From the NCBI RefSeq assembly GCF_902706295.1, contig NZ_CACSJJ010000029.1:1-60089 (forward strand): 60,089 bases of DNA. The letters are read 5' to 3'. Within the stretch, counting starts at the first letter, position 1; the number at the start of each line of letters is the position of its first letter. Below are positions 33,432 through 41,065 of the stretch, in pieces. This DNA is from Arthrobacter sp. 18067 (GTDB taxonomy: Bacteria > Actinomycetota > Actinomycetes > Actinomycetales > Micrococcaceae). Made by a program: the position numbers and the translations under genes. The notes beneath the pieces were generated by a model that ran no database searches, was not told where the DNA came from, and saw nothing but the letters and a program-made list of their open reading frames with translations.

Positions 33432-33950
33432 GTGGATTTCACGCTGCGCCCGGCAACGGTGGACGACGCCGAAGCCATGGCCATCATGCACGTCCAGTCA
33501 TGGCGCGAGAGCTACGGGTCCTTGTTGCCTCCGGAGTTCTTCGCAAAGCAGGAGGCGGCGCTGCCTGATCGCATCGACCGGTACCGGGCATTCATCGCTG
33601 CGGGGCACACCAGGATGCTGGCCCACGGTCCTGACGGTGATCTTGTGGGGCTCGGGGCGGCCGGACCCAGCAGGGACGAGGACGGCCCCTGCGACGTTGA
33701 GCTGTTCATGCTTTACACCTTGGAGCGCATCCATGGCCGCGGTGTGGGCCAGGCCTTGATGGACGCCTTGATCGGCGACGGGCCAGCCTACCTCTGGGTC
33801 CTTGATGACAACCCCCGCGCCCAGGCTTTCTACCGGCGCAACGGTTTTGTGCCGGACGGAAAACGGCAGTTGTGCGATCCCTCGTGGCATTCGCTGCCGG
33901 AACATCGGATGGCGCGTCCCGGAGTGCCCGCAGACTGTTCCCACGGCTGA
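33432..33950 (+). CDS. GNAT family N-acetyltransferase
   Basis: 172 residues from GTG 33432, directly after the preceding stop. The GNAT fold is visible: TLRPATVDDAEAMAIMHVQSWRESYGSLLP, then ELFMLYTLERIHGRGVGQALMDALI (acetyl-CoA-binding motif A) and LWVLDDNPRAQAFYRRNGFVPDGKRQ. It acetylates an unknown amine. It is likely co-transcribed with the methyltransferase. Confidence 0.92.
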   Translation: MDFTLRPATVDDAEAMAIMHVQSWRESYGSLLPPEFFAKQEAALPDRIDRYRAFIAAGHTRMLAHGPDGDLVGLGAAGPSRDEDGPCDVELFMLYTLERIHGRGVGQALMDALIGDGPAYLWVLDDNPRAQAFYRRNGFVPDGKRQLCDPSWHSLPEHRMARPGVPADCSHG

Positions 33951-34018
33951 CTCATCTCGATATGGTGATCACGGGCGGTGTCGATGGGGATCGCCCGGTT
34001 CGATTCTTGGGAGGAAGC

Positions 34019-34360
34019 ATGTCCAATCCAGAGCAGGATCCAAGCGAGCAGGAAGGCCCGGCAGACGGCGGCGCGGCCGGCGTCCCAGGCACCCACGACG
34101 GCGGTGCTGATGGTGGTGCCGATGGTGGCGCAGACAGTGGTGCTGAAGGCCCGGCAGACGGTGGCGCGGCCGGCGTCCCAGGCACCCACGACGGCGGTGC
34201 TGATGGTGGTGCCGATGGTGGCGCAGACAGTGGTGCTGAAGGCCCGGCAGACGGTGGCGCGGCCGGCGTCCCAGGCACCCACGATGGCGGTGCTGATGGT
34301 GGTGCCGATGGTGGCGCAGACAGTGGTGCCGATGGCGGCGCTGAAAAACCAGGCAGTTAA
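34019..34360 (+). CDS. Repeat peptide: three 31-residue Asp/Gly/Ala-rich units
   Basis: 113 residues from ATG 34019, with GGGAGGAAGC just upstream. A 12-residue acidic head (MSNPEQDPSEQE) is followed by three 31-residue repeats and a short tail GGAEKPGS. Each unit reads GPADGGAAGVPGTHDGG and then ADGGADGGADSGAE, an acidic residue every fourth position. There is one His per unit and no Lys, Arg, Cys or aromatic residue in the repeats, so a folded domain is unlikely. The frame is chosen over two others because of its ribosome site and because it stops 3 nt before the JmjC oxygenase gene, with which it must be co-transcribed. I think it may be the substrate of that enzyme; no known family. Confidence 0.75.
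   Translation: MSNPEQDPSEQEGPADGGAAGVPGTHDGGADGGADGGADSGAEGPADGGAAGVPGTHDGGADGGADGGADSGAEGPADGGAAGVPGTHDGGADGGADGGADSGADGGAEKPGS
34055..34333 (+). repeat. Three tandem 93-bp repeats
   Basis: Units at 34055-34147, 34148-34240 and 34241-34333. Unit 1 differs from unit 2 at one synonymous base, and unit 3 differs by one more synonymous base and at its last few bases. Each contains a nested 12-bp minisatellite encoding DGGA. The near identity at DNA level implies recent amplification. Confidence 0.95.
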
Positions 34361-34363
34361 GTT

Positions 34364-35569
34364 TTGAGCTCTACCAGCACTGATTTCCAGGACCCCGGCG
34401 CTGTCAAGGATGCCGGGGTCCTGGAAACGCGCCTGATCGACATCGGCTATGAGAAGTTCGCCAACGAGGTCTGGGGGCGGACCGCGCTGCTCACTCGTGG
34501 TGTGAGCGACTTCTCTGATTTGTTCTCAGCCAACGCCGTTGACGAACTGATCTCACGCCGCGGATTGCGGACACCTTTCCTGCGCGTGGCCAAGGGCGGC
34601 TCCACCCTTCCCGAGTCCTCGTTCACCTCCCCGGCAGGCGTCGGCGCCACCATCTCCGACCAGCTCGATGACACCGAACTTTGGCGCAAATTCGCAGACG
34701 GAGCCACCCTCGTCCTGCAGGCGCTGCATCGTACATGGGAGCCCGTAGCGAACTTCAGCACCCAGCTGAGCACCGAGCTCGGACATCCAGTGCAGGCCAA
34801 TGCCTACATCACCCCGCCTCAGAACCGTGGTTTCGACGATCACTACGACATCCACGACGTCTTCGTCCTGCAGATCGAGGGCACCAAGCGCTGGATCATC
34901 CATGAGCCGGTCCATGTGGACCCGCTGCGTAGCCAGCCTTGGACCGATCGCCGTTCCGCCGTCGCCGAGGCCGCACTAGGCAAGGCCTCCATCGATACGG
35001 TCCTCGAGCCCGGCGACGTCCTCTACCTGCCGCGTGGTTGGTTGCATGCCGCCGAGGCACAGGGCAAGGTTTCGATCCATCTCACACTGGGAGTCCACAA
35101 CTGGACCCGCTACGCGCTGGCTGAACAGCTCGCCCAGGCCGCGCTGGCAGCCCTCAACGACGATCCGGAGATGCGCCGGTCCCTGCCATTGGGCGTCGAT
35201 GGACCCGATGGGGACATCGCCGCCGTCCGTGAACGTCTCGCCGCCGCAGTCGTTGAGGCTGATTCCACTTCCCTTTTCCACCGCACCCGGAGGGGACAGG
35301 GACGCCCGGCCCCGCTTGGTCCCGTCGCCCAGCTCGCGGCCGTCGAGGGCCTCGGCCCCGAGTCCCTGGTGCGGCTTCGGGACGCCCTGGAGGCGCGGCT
35401 CGAGGGCTCACGACTGACTACCCGCGTGGGGTGGCTCGACTTTCCCGAGGAAAATCTGCCGTCCGTAAGGCGCCTGCTGGACAGCGAGGATCACCTCGCG
35501 GCAAATCTCGGCATTGAACTCGTCGAAAGGCTGTTACGCGCAGGAGTTCTCGTCCCCGTTGAACAGTGA
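34364..35569 (+). CDS. JmjC/Cupin_4 Fe(II)/2-oxoglutarate-type oxygenase
   Basis: 401 residues. The double-stranded beta-helix is clear: FDDHYDIHDVFVLQIEGTKRW carries the metal ligands His160 and Asp162, and EPGDVLYLPRGWLHAAEAQG supplies His228; SIHLTLGVHNW closes the fold. This is the Cupin_4 group of JmjC oxygenases, whose studied members (RoxA/YcfD, MINA53, NO66) hydroxylate Arg or His in ribosomal proteins. The C-terminal 130 residues form a helical, winged-helix-like region, also usual in the group. Start at TTG 34364, 3 nt after the repeat peptide. Its substrate might be a ribosomal protein or, by context, the repeat peptide. Confidence 0.88.
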   Translation: MSSTSTDFQDPGAVKDAGVLETRLIDIGYEKFANEVWGRTALLTRGVSDFSDLFSANAVDELISRRGLRTPFLRVAKGGSTLPESSFTSPAGVGATISDQLDDTELWRKFADGATLVLQALHRTWEPVANFSTQLSTELGHPVQANAYITPPQNRGFDDHYDIHDVFVLQIEGTKRWIIHEPVHVDPLRSQPWTDRRSAVAEAALGKASIDTVLEPGDVLYLPRGWLHAAEAQGKVSIHLTLGVHNWTRYALAEQLAQAALAALNDDPEMRRSLPLGVDGPDGDIAAVRERLAAAVVEADSTSLFHRTRRGQGRPAPLGPVAQLAAVEGLGPESLVRLRDALEARLEGSRLTTRVGWLDFPEENLPSVRRLLDSEDHLAANLGIELVERLLRAGVLVPVEQ

Positions 35570-35617
35570 TTCGAGTTGAACAGTGACATTGAGCCGAACA
35601 GTGACGGTGAACCGTGA
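35559..35617 (+). repeat. Degenerate direct repeats around the end of the oxygenase gene
   Basis: TTGAACAGTGA at 35559 and 35576, CCGAACAGTGA at 35594 and GTGAACCGTGA at 35607. The first copy contains the oxygenase stop and the last holds the GTG start of the next gene. This looks like slippage duplication. Confidence 0.7.
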
Positions 35618-36522
35618 CGGCCCCGGTGGCCGCAACGGAACGTTTCTTCTGCGCGGAAACCGCCCGAATGCGCGGCGACTCGATGGCAGGAACGGCGTCA
35701 CCGGGCTTGGTTTGGGTCCTCATAGAGTATCGGGGTGGGTGGCCATCCAGCGGCTTCGACGGCCTTGAGCTGGAGGCTGGGACCAAGGCCCTCGTGTTAG
35801 CGGCCGCGCGGACAGCGCGAGCACGGGTTCTCCTGGTCCGGCGGCCTGGCCCCCGCCAGAGCCGCGGTCCGAGCCGTTGGGCCGTACTGCGCCATCAAAG
35901 CTCCGGCGCCTATCAACAACTATGGGGAACGTGGGCTCGGGATGGGGACCTCGCCGATATTGTTCCCGCCCTGGCATCACCTGGAATGCCCGGTTATCCG
36001 CCGGTCATCCTGGTCTGTGCGCATGGTCGGCACGATCCCTGCTGCGCAGTGCGGGGCCTGCCCGTGGGGCGTGCGCTCAGTGAGCGGTGGCCAGAGCTGG
36101 TGTGGGAATGCTCCCACATTGGCGGTGACAGGTTCGCCGCCAACGTCGTCGTCGCTCCAGACGGTGTGTACTACGGCGGACTCGGTGCGGAGTCCGCTGT
36201 CGCCACGATTGAGGATCACCTCGCCGGCCTCATCCACGCAGAGTTTCTGCGCGGGTATACGGATCTATCCCCACCGCAACAAGCTGCTGTGGTGGCCGTG
36301 CTCGAACGTTTCGGCCCTGCCGGCCGGAATGACTTCATGGTCACTGGGACCTTGCGCGAGGGTGACTACTGGCGCATCCATATCACCGGCCGCCCACCCC
36401 ACCTGGCGCATATCGATGTGGAGCTGCGAGCCCGCCGCGAACCAGCGCGACAGTTGACGTGCCGCGCCCCGGCGGCAGGCTCGGCAATAGTCTACGAACC
36501 CATCTCCATCCGCAGCTCCTGA
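35614..36522 (+). CDS. Sucrase/ferredoxin-like Fe-S protein
   Basis: 302 residues from GTG 35614. The thioredoxin-like Suc_Fer fold shows the family blocks FFCAETARMRGDSMAGTA (Cys13), VCAHGRHDPCCAVRGLPVGRAL (Cys135, 143, 144) and VWECSHIGGDRFAANVVV (Cys166, His168), then GVYYGGL. Relatives bind a 2Fe-2S cluster and are thought to carry electrons. The extra C-terminal part (about 200-300) has GDYWRIHITGRPPH. It lies 44 nt after the JmjC gene and in the same direction, so it may provide reducing power to that enzyme or its product; this is inference. Confidence 0.85.
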   Translation: MTAPVAATERFFCAETARMRGDSMAGTASPGLVWVLIEYRGGWPSSGFDGLELEAGTKALVLAAARTARARVLLVRRPGPRQSRGPSRWAVLRHQSSGAYQQLWGTWARDGDLADIVPALASPGMPGYPPVILVCAHGRHDPCCAVRGLPVGRALSERWPELVWECSHIGGDRFAANVVVAPDGVYYGGLGAESAVATIEDHLAGLIHAEFLRGYTDLSPPQQAAVVAVLERFGPAGRNDFMVTGTLREGDYWRIHITGRPPHLAHIDVELRARREPARQLTCRAPAAGSAIVYEPISIRSS

Positions 36523-36595
36523 CACTTGTGGACCGCAGGCACGTGCCGCAGGCTCCACTAGGCTTGAAGCATGACTGGGACAGGGCGGGGCAGTA

Positions 36596-37519
36596 GTGGC
36601 GAAACGCGGTAAACCAAGCAGGTCTCAGAGGTCGACGGCGGGAGTCGTCGAGGTGCCTGTCGGCACCCGACCTGAGGGTCCAGTGGCGGGCGTCTACTAC
36701 ATCGATACCGGCGACTGCGAATTGGTCCCGGACCAGGACAACTCCAACGGCTGGCTTCTGAAAATCAACGGCGTCATGAGCTCGCACATCGATCTCGCCG
36801 ATCCCTTGTTCCTGGATTTCGAATACATGCGCTGGATCGCGGCCTTAGTGGAATCGCGGTGGCCGCGGGAGCAGAAGCCGAAGCTGCGTGCCCTGCATTT
36901 GGGCGGGGGAGCGTGTTCCATGGGGCGCTACTTCCATGCCGCCTACCCCGAGGCCCGGCAGGTGGTGGTTGAGCTCGACGGCAAGCTGGCCGACTACGTC
37001 CGTGGCTGGTTCGATCTCCCCAAGGCGCCCATGTTGCGGATCCGCGTGGGGGAGGCCCGGCAAGTGACCGAGTCCCTTACGCCGGACACCCGCGATCTCA
37101 TCATTCGCGATGTCTTCGCCGGAGCCTTCACACCCCGCGCCCTCACCACCCGCGAATTCACTGCGCATGCAGACGCCGTCCTGGCCCCCGACGGCTTGTA
37201 TGTGGTCAACTCCGGTGACGCCCCGGACCTCAAGAACGCCCGGGCAGATGCTGCCACCATCGCGGACACGTTCGAGCACACCATGATCATCGCCGACCCC
37301 GCCATGCTCAAAGGCCGGCGTTACGGCAACATGATCATGGCAGGGAGCCATGCGCCGTTCGGTGAAGACCCCACGTTGGCCCGCAAGCTCCTCGGCGGCG
37401 GCGTCCCCGCGCACATCTGGGATGACGCCAAGGTGCGCGCGTTCGCCGCAGGAGCGCCGGTCCGGCACGACCCGGCGCCGGAGCCTGCCCACGAGCCAGC
37501 GTCAGCTCCGGCTGAGTGA
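36596..37519 (+). CDS. Spermidine-synthase-fold methyltransferase-like protein
   Basis: 307 residues from GTG 36596. A class I SAM/aminopropyltransferase-like fold is visible: LFLDFEYMRWIAALVE, RALHLGGGACSMGRYFHAAYPEARQVVVELDGKLADYVRGWF, IRVGEARQVTESL, LIIRDVFAGAFTPRALTTREF. This is the 'fused spermidine synthase-like' group of actinobacteria, usually not true polyamine enzymes. The C-terminus is Pro/Ala/Glu-rich. It overlaps the convergent ABC gene by 18 nt. It may belong to the preceding cassette (73-nt gap), but this is not certain. Confidence 0.85.
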   Translation: MAKRGKPSRSQRSTAGVVEVPVGTRPEGPVAGVYYIDTGDCELVPDQDNSNGWLLKINGVMSSHIDLADPLFLDFEYMRWIAALVESRWPREQKPKLRALHLGGGACSMGRYFHAAYPEARQVVVELDGKLADYVRGWFDLPKAPMLRIRVGEARQVTESLTPDTRDLIIRDVFAGAFTPRALTTREFTAHADAVLAPDGLYVVNSGDAPDLKNARADAATIADTFEHTMIIADPAMLKGRRYGNMIMAGSHAPFGEDPTLARKLLGGGVPAHIWDDAKVRAFAAGAPVRHDPAPEPAHEPASAPAE

Positions 37520-39256
37520 GCTGTTCCACGCCTCCCAGAGTGTTGCGTAGCGGCCGCCGTTAGCCAACAGTTCCTGGTGCGAGCCCGACTCAACAATCCG
37601 CCCGTGTTCCATCACCACTACGGTGTCCGCGGAGGCAGCTTGGGACAAGCGGTGCGCGATCACTACGGACGTCCTTCCTGCCAGCGCGGCCTCGGCGGCC
37701 TGATCCAGCATGGTGGCCGATCCCGTTCCTGCTTCAGCGGTGGCCTCGTCGAGGACTGCGATGGGCGGGTCTTTCAGCATGAGCCGTGCAAGAGCCAACT
37801 GCTGCGCCTGCTCGGGTGTGAGTTGGTGGCCGCCGGCACCTACGGACGTCTGCAGTCCGTCGTCGAGCGTTTCAACCCAGGCAGCCCCAACATCCCGCAG
37901 GGCGCGCGTAAGTTCCTCGGCGGGCGCGTCGGGCTTGGCGAGCCGGAGGTCCTCGGCGAGCGTGCCGGAGAAGACGTGCACCTCCTGGCTGACCATGGCG
38001 ATGCGCTCATGCAAGTCTTCCGGGAGAGCGGCGGCTGAGTCCAGTCCACCCACCCAGGCTGTCCCGCTGCCCGGGTGTTCCAAGCCCATGATGACCTTGG
38101 CCAGCGTGGTCTTGCCTGCGCCGGAGGTTCCCACAATCGCCACGCGCTGGCCGGGGTTCACGGTGAGGGAGACGGCATTCAGTGCCGGGCTCTGCCCGGG
38201 ATAGGAGAAGGTGACGTCCTTCAGGACAATGCCTGCATCAGCGGTTGGGGCTGCGGTTGGGGCCGTGTCCGGCGCCGCGGACATGGTCAGGCCGAACATC
38301 CGGCCCAGGCCGGCTGCGGCTTTCTGCAACTCGTCGAACTGTCCCAGGACCAGGCCGATCGGATCGAAGAGCCGGTAGAAGTACAGTGCGGCAGCCGTGG
38401 CCGCACCAATGGTCACTGCGCCCTCGGCATGGAGCCAGAACCCCACCACCAGCACCGCGGACAGGCCGATGAGTTCCGCCAGGTTGAGGCGGTTGTAGAA
38501 GCGGGTCAGGTAGTTGACGCCCTTGAGTGCATGGCCGATGTTCTCCTGGGAAGCGGCCGCAACCAAGCCGGCGTGACGTGCCCCGAGCCCCAGTGCAAGG
38601 ACAGAAGGCGAGCCGTGAACCGTCTCGATAATCTGCTCGGTCCTGTTGGCCTCGGTGATCCGGACGGTCCGATAAATGGGTGCGGTGCGCCGAAGGAACC
38701 AGCGGAGGGTGAAGACCTGCAACGGCGCGGCGATGAGCACGGCGACGGCGAAGCGCCAGTCGATCACACCCAGGCCCAACAACGTCACGGCGATAGTGAA
38801 GGCCGCGCTGGTGAACGCGGGCAGGACCCCCGAAATTGCCTCGCTCACGGCCTCAACGTCCCCCGACACGCGGGCCACGACGTCACCGATGCCTGCCTTT
38901 TCGAGCTGCGCGAGCGGCTTCCGGACCGCTGCGGCGAACACTTCCTCGCGCAGTCCGGCCAGGGCTTCCTCGCAGATCCGCGCCAGCAGGTTCTGGCCCA
39001 GAATACCCAGCAGGGCACCCAAACCACCGGCAACCAAGAGCCCGACGGCCAGCCAGAGCAGGGACATGACGTCCCCGCCGCTTGCTGCAATATTGACCAT
39101 GATGCCCAGGATGGCCGGCGCCGCCAGTCCGCAGCAGGAAGCAGCCAGCAGCACAAGGATGGTCAGCGTGAGTCTTCCGGGCCGCTGCGCCAGCAGGCGC
39201 CACATGGCCTTCCGGGTCTCGCGGGGCGTGGCAATGGGAAGGATTTCGGCGCTCAA
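37502..39256 (-). CDS. ABC transporter half, ATP-binding competent subunit (siderophore region)
   Basis: 584 residues: six-helix exporter-type membrane domain (about 20-300) plus nucleotide-binding domain. Walker A GTSGAGKTT (376-384), Q-loop VSQE, Walker B AVLDEATA (Glu504) and H-loop IAHR (His535) are intact. The signature motif is LTPEQ (479-483) instead of LSGGQ. It overlaps the partner gene by 4 nt, so the two form a heterodimer. By context with siderophore genes and the AraC regulator it resembles the YbtPQ/IrtAB importers that use an exporter fold, but an exporter role is possible. Confidence 0.88.
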   Translation of the reverse strand: MSAEILPIATPRETRKAMWRLLAQRPGRLTLTILVLLAASCCGLAAPAILGIMVNIAASGGDVMSLLWLAVGLLVAGGLGALLGILGQNLLARICEEALAGLREEVFAAAVRKPLAQLEKAGIGDVVARVSGDVEAVSEAISGVLPAFTSAAFTIAVTLLGLGVIDWRFAVAVLIAAPLQVFTLRWFLRRTAPIYRTVRITEANRTEQIIETVHGSPSVLALGLGARHAGLVAAASQENIGHALKGVNYLTRFYNRLNLAELIGLSAVLVVGFWLHAEGAVTIGAATAAALYFYRLFDPIGLVLGQFDELQKAAAGLGRMFGLTMSAAPDTAPTAAPTADAGIVLKDVTFSYPGQSPALNAVSLTVNPGQRVAIVGTSGAGKTTLAKVIMGLEHPGSGTAWVGGLDSAAALPEDLHERIAMVSQEVHVFSGTLAEDLRLAKPDAPAEELTRALRDVGAAWVETLDDGLQTSVGAGGHQLTPEQAQQLALARLMLKDPPIAVLDEATAEAGTGSATMLDQAAEAALAGRTSVVIAHRLSQAASADTVVVMEHGRIVESGSHQELLANGGRYATLWEAWNSSLSRS

Positions 39257-41034
39257 GAGCCCACCACCTCGCGGTATCCAGCGGACGTGGCAAGCAGTTC
39301 GCGGTGCGTGCCGGTTTCAGATGCAGCAGCGCCGCTTCCGCCCATCACTACCCGGTGGCAGACGGCCAGCAGTGTGGGACTGGTAGTCACCAGCACCAAG
39401 GCCTTGTCAGGGAAGTTCCGCAAGCCATCGGCGATCACGGCTTCGGTGGCGGTATCGACGGCGGTAGTGGGGTCGTGCAGGACCAGCACCGCTTGCTTTT
39501 GATGCAGCGAGCGGCCCAGGACCAGTCGCTGCCGCTGGCCGCCGGACAGGCTCTGGCCGTGTCCGGTGAGCACCGTTTCGGTGCCTTCCGGCAGTTGAGA
39601 GACGAAATCCCCGACGGCGGCAGCTGCCATGGCGCGTTCCTCCAGTTGGGCGTCAGTGGCTGCGACGTTCTCGCGGACACTGCCGCGGAACAGCACGCCG
39701 TCATGGCTGTCTGCGAAGATCCTGGACCGGACGTGGACCGGGTCCAAGTCTGCGGCGTCCTGGCCGTCGATGACTACCAAGCCGCGGGGAGCGGGCGCGC
39801 GGAAGCCCAGGGTATCCACCAGGAGCCGGGCTTGAGTACCGCTGGGAAGGACGACGCCCACGATTTCGCCGGCCGAGGCTGTGAAGGGAGGGAAAGCAGC
39901 GTCGCCGGAGCCGGGCCGGAGTTCCAGTAGCGGGACTGGTTCCCCCCGGGAGGTGAGCGTTGCTGCTGAGCCGGCTGCCGCCGTCGTGCGTTCTTCTGAT
40001 TCGGGTGCGGGGACAGCGTCCGGTTCCGCGAGCAGGACTGCTATGCGAGCCGCTGAGGCGCGCTTCCGAGCGAGTTCGACGCTGAGGAAGCCAAGGGCGG
40101 TCATGGGGCCCTGAACGAATTGGGTCACGCCAACAACTGCTACCAACTGTCCCACTGTGATGCTGCCTTGGACGGCGAACCAGGCCGCGAAGAAGGCGAT
40201 ACCGGCCAGGAACGCTGCGGACAGCGCGGTGCTGGCGCCGTTATAGGCAGATCGGGAACGGACAGCCCGCAACCCGGCCACCAAGGACGTCCGGCTGGCG
40301 GTCCGATAGCGGGTCACTGCCGCGTTTTCGGCGCCCAAGCCTTTGAGGGGTCGCGATCCCGTGATGAAGTCCGTCGCCAGGGCGCCGGCGCGGGCCGCCG
40401 TCGACTGTTCCACGTCGCTTCGGTCCTCCAAGGGCTTGGTGAGCCGGCGCATGACCAACAGCATCACGGGAGTCGCAATGAGAACGGCCAGTCCCAGAGG
40501 GACGGAAATGAGGAGGAGTGTCACGGCTGATGTGACGACGCCGGCCGTGGCAGCGAGGGCGCCGGCGATCAGCCACGCCAAGCCGGCCACCCTGTCAGCG
40601 TCGGAGGAAGCAATGGCAACAATTTCGCCGGGTGCGCGCCGGGCGGCCATCCCGCGGGGGTGAAGAGTGCGCTCCACTGCAAGTTGCCGGAGGTCGTGGG
40701 AGCTGAGAAGGAAGGAACGCTCAGTGGCCAGTGTGCCAAGCCGCCAGGAAAGTGCCAGCACGACGAACACCACAGCCAACGCGCCGAGCCATCCGAGGAG
40801 GGCGCCGAAATTGTTCGGTTGAATGGCGTTATCCACTGCGGCGCCGATGGTTGCGGGGACCAAAGCCTCGCTGACCTGATGCAGTCCTAGCCCGGCACAG
40901 CCGGCCAGCAGGAGCTTCCAGCGGCCATTGGCGAACAGTGCGACGGTGAAGAGACGGGAAACCGTCCAGGGCGCTTGCTTGTTACGCCCTTGTGGGCAGG
41001 ACGGAGTGGCAGAACTGGAGGGCATGCTTACCAT
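39253..41034 (-). CDS. ABC transporter half with degenerate ATPase motifs (siderophore region)
   Basis: 593 residues from ATG 41034, preceded by AGGTGAG; GTG 41046 and ATG 41025 are alternatives. Exporter-type membrane domain at about 40-300. In the nucleotide-binding domain the signature LSGGQRQR is intact, but Walker A reads VLPSGTQARLL (no Gly-Lys-Ser/Thr), Walker B reads VLHDPTTAVD (His and Asp instead of Asp and Glu), and the H-loop reads VTTS. It therefore can only serve the partner's ATP site. The start region is covered by a DtxR/IdeR-like box, so iron should repress it. Confidence 0.88.
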   Translation of the reverse strand: MVSMPSSSATPSCPQGRNKQAPWTVSRLFTVALFANGRWKLLLAGCAGLGLHQVSEALVPATIGAAVDNAIQPNNFGALLGWLGALAVVFVVLALSWRLGTLATERSFLLSSHDLRQLAVERTLHPRGMAARRAPGEIVAIASSDADRVAGLAWLIAGALAATAGVVTSAVTLLLISVPLGLAVLIATPVMLLVMRRLTKPLEDRSDVEQSTAARAGALATDFITGSRPLKGLGAENAAVTRYRTASRTSLVAGLRAVRSRSAYNGASTALSAAFLAGIAFFAAWFAVQGSITVGQLVAVVGVTQFVQGPMTALGFLSVELARKRASAARIAVLLAEPDAVPAPESEERTTAAAGSAATLTSRGEPVPLLELRPGSGDAAFPPFTASAGEIVGVVLPSGTQARLLVDTLGFRAPAPRGLVVIDGQDAADLDPVHVRSRIFADSHDGVLFRGSVRENVAATDAQLEERAMAAAAVGDFVSQLPEGTETVLTGHGQSLSGGQRQRLVLGRSLHQKQAVLVLHDPTTAVDTATEAVIADGLRNFPDKALVLVTTSPTLLAVCHRVVMGGSGAAASETGTHRELLATSAGYREVVGS

Positions 41035-41050
41035 AGTAAGGCTCACCTAA
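41032..41050. promoter_or_regulatory. DtxR/IdeR-type iron box 1
   Basis: On the minus strand TTAGGTGAGCCTTACTATG matches the TTAGGTTAGSCTAACCTAA consensus best in its left half. It lies between the ABC pair and the AraC gene and overlaps the ribosome site and ATG of the ABC gene. Confidence 0.7.
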
Positions 41051-41065
41051 CTTCGAGAAGGCCAG

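Noticed and set aside
33985..34012. GGTTCGATTC resembling a tRNA T-arm
   Set aside because: The flanking stem does not pair and there is no anticodon or acceptor stem around it.
34055..34333. CRISPR array or RTX calcium repeats
   Set aside because: The repeats are contiguous without spacers and do not follow the GGxGxDxUx nonapeptide; they are a coding tandem repeat.
33978..34367. Alternative frame through the repeat region encoding Ala/Val/Met-rich repeats
   Set aside because: It has no ribosome site, overlaps the oxygenase start, and only mirrors the DNA repeat; the Asp/Gly frame has a good ribosome site.
37502..37519. 18-nt convergent overlap of the spermidine-synthase-like and ABC genes
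   Set aside because: Short tail-to-tail overlaps are common in dense genomes; no sign of a frameshift or special function.
38075..39502. 475-residue plus-strand open frame opposite the ABC genes
   Set aside because: Both ABC genes have all expected domains on the minus strand; this frame is a GC-bias shadow.
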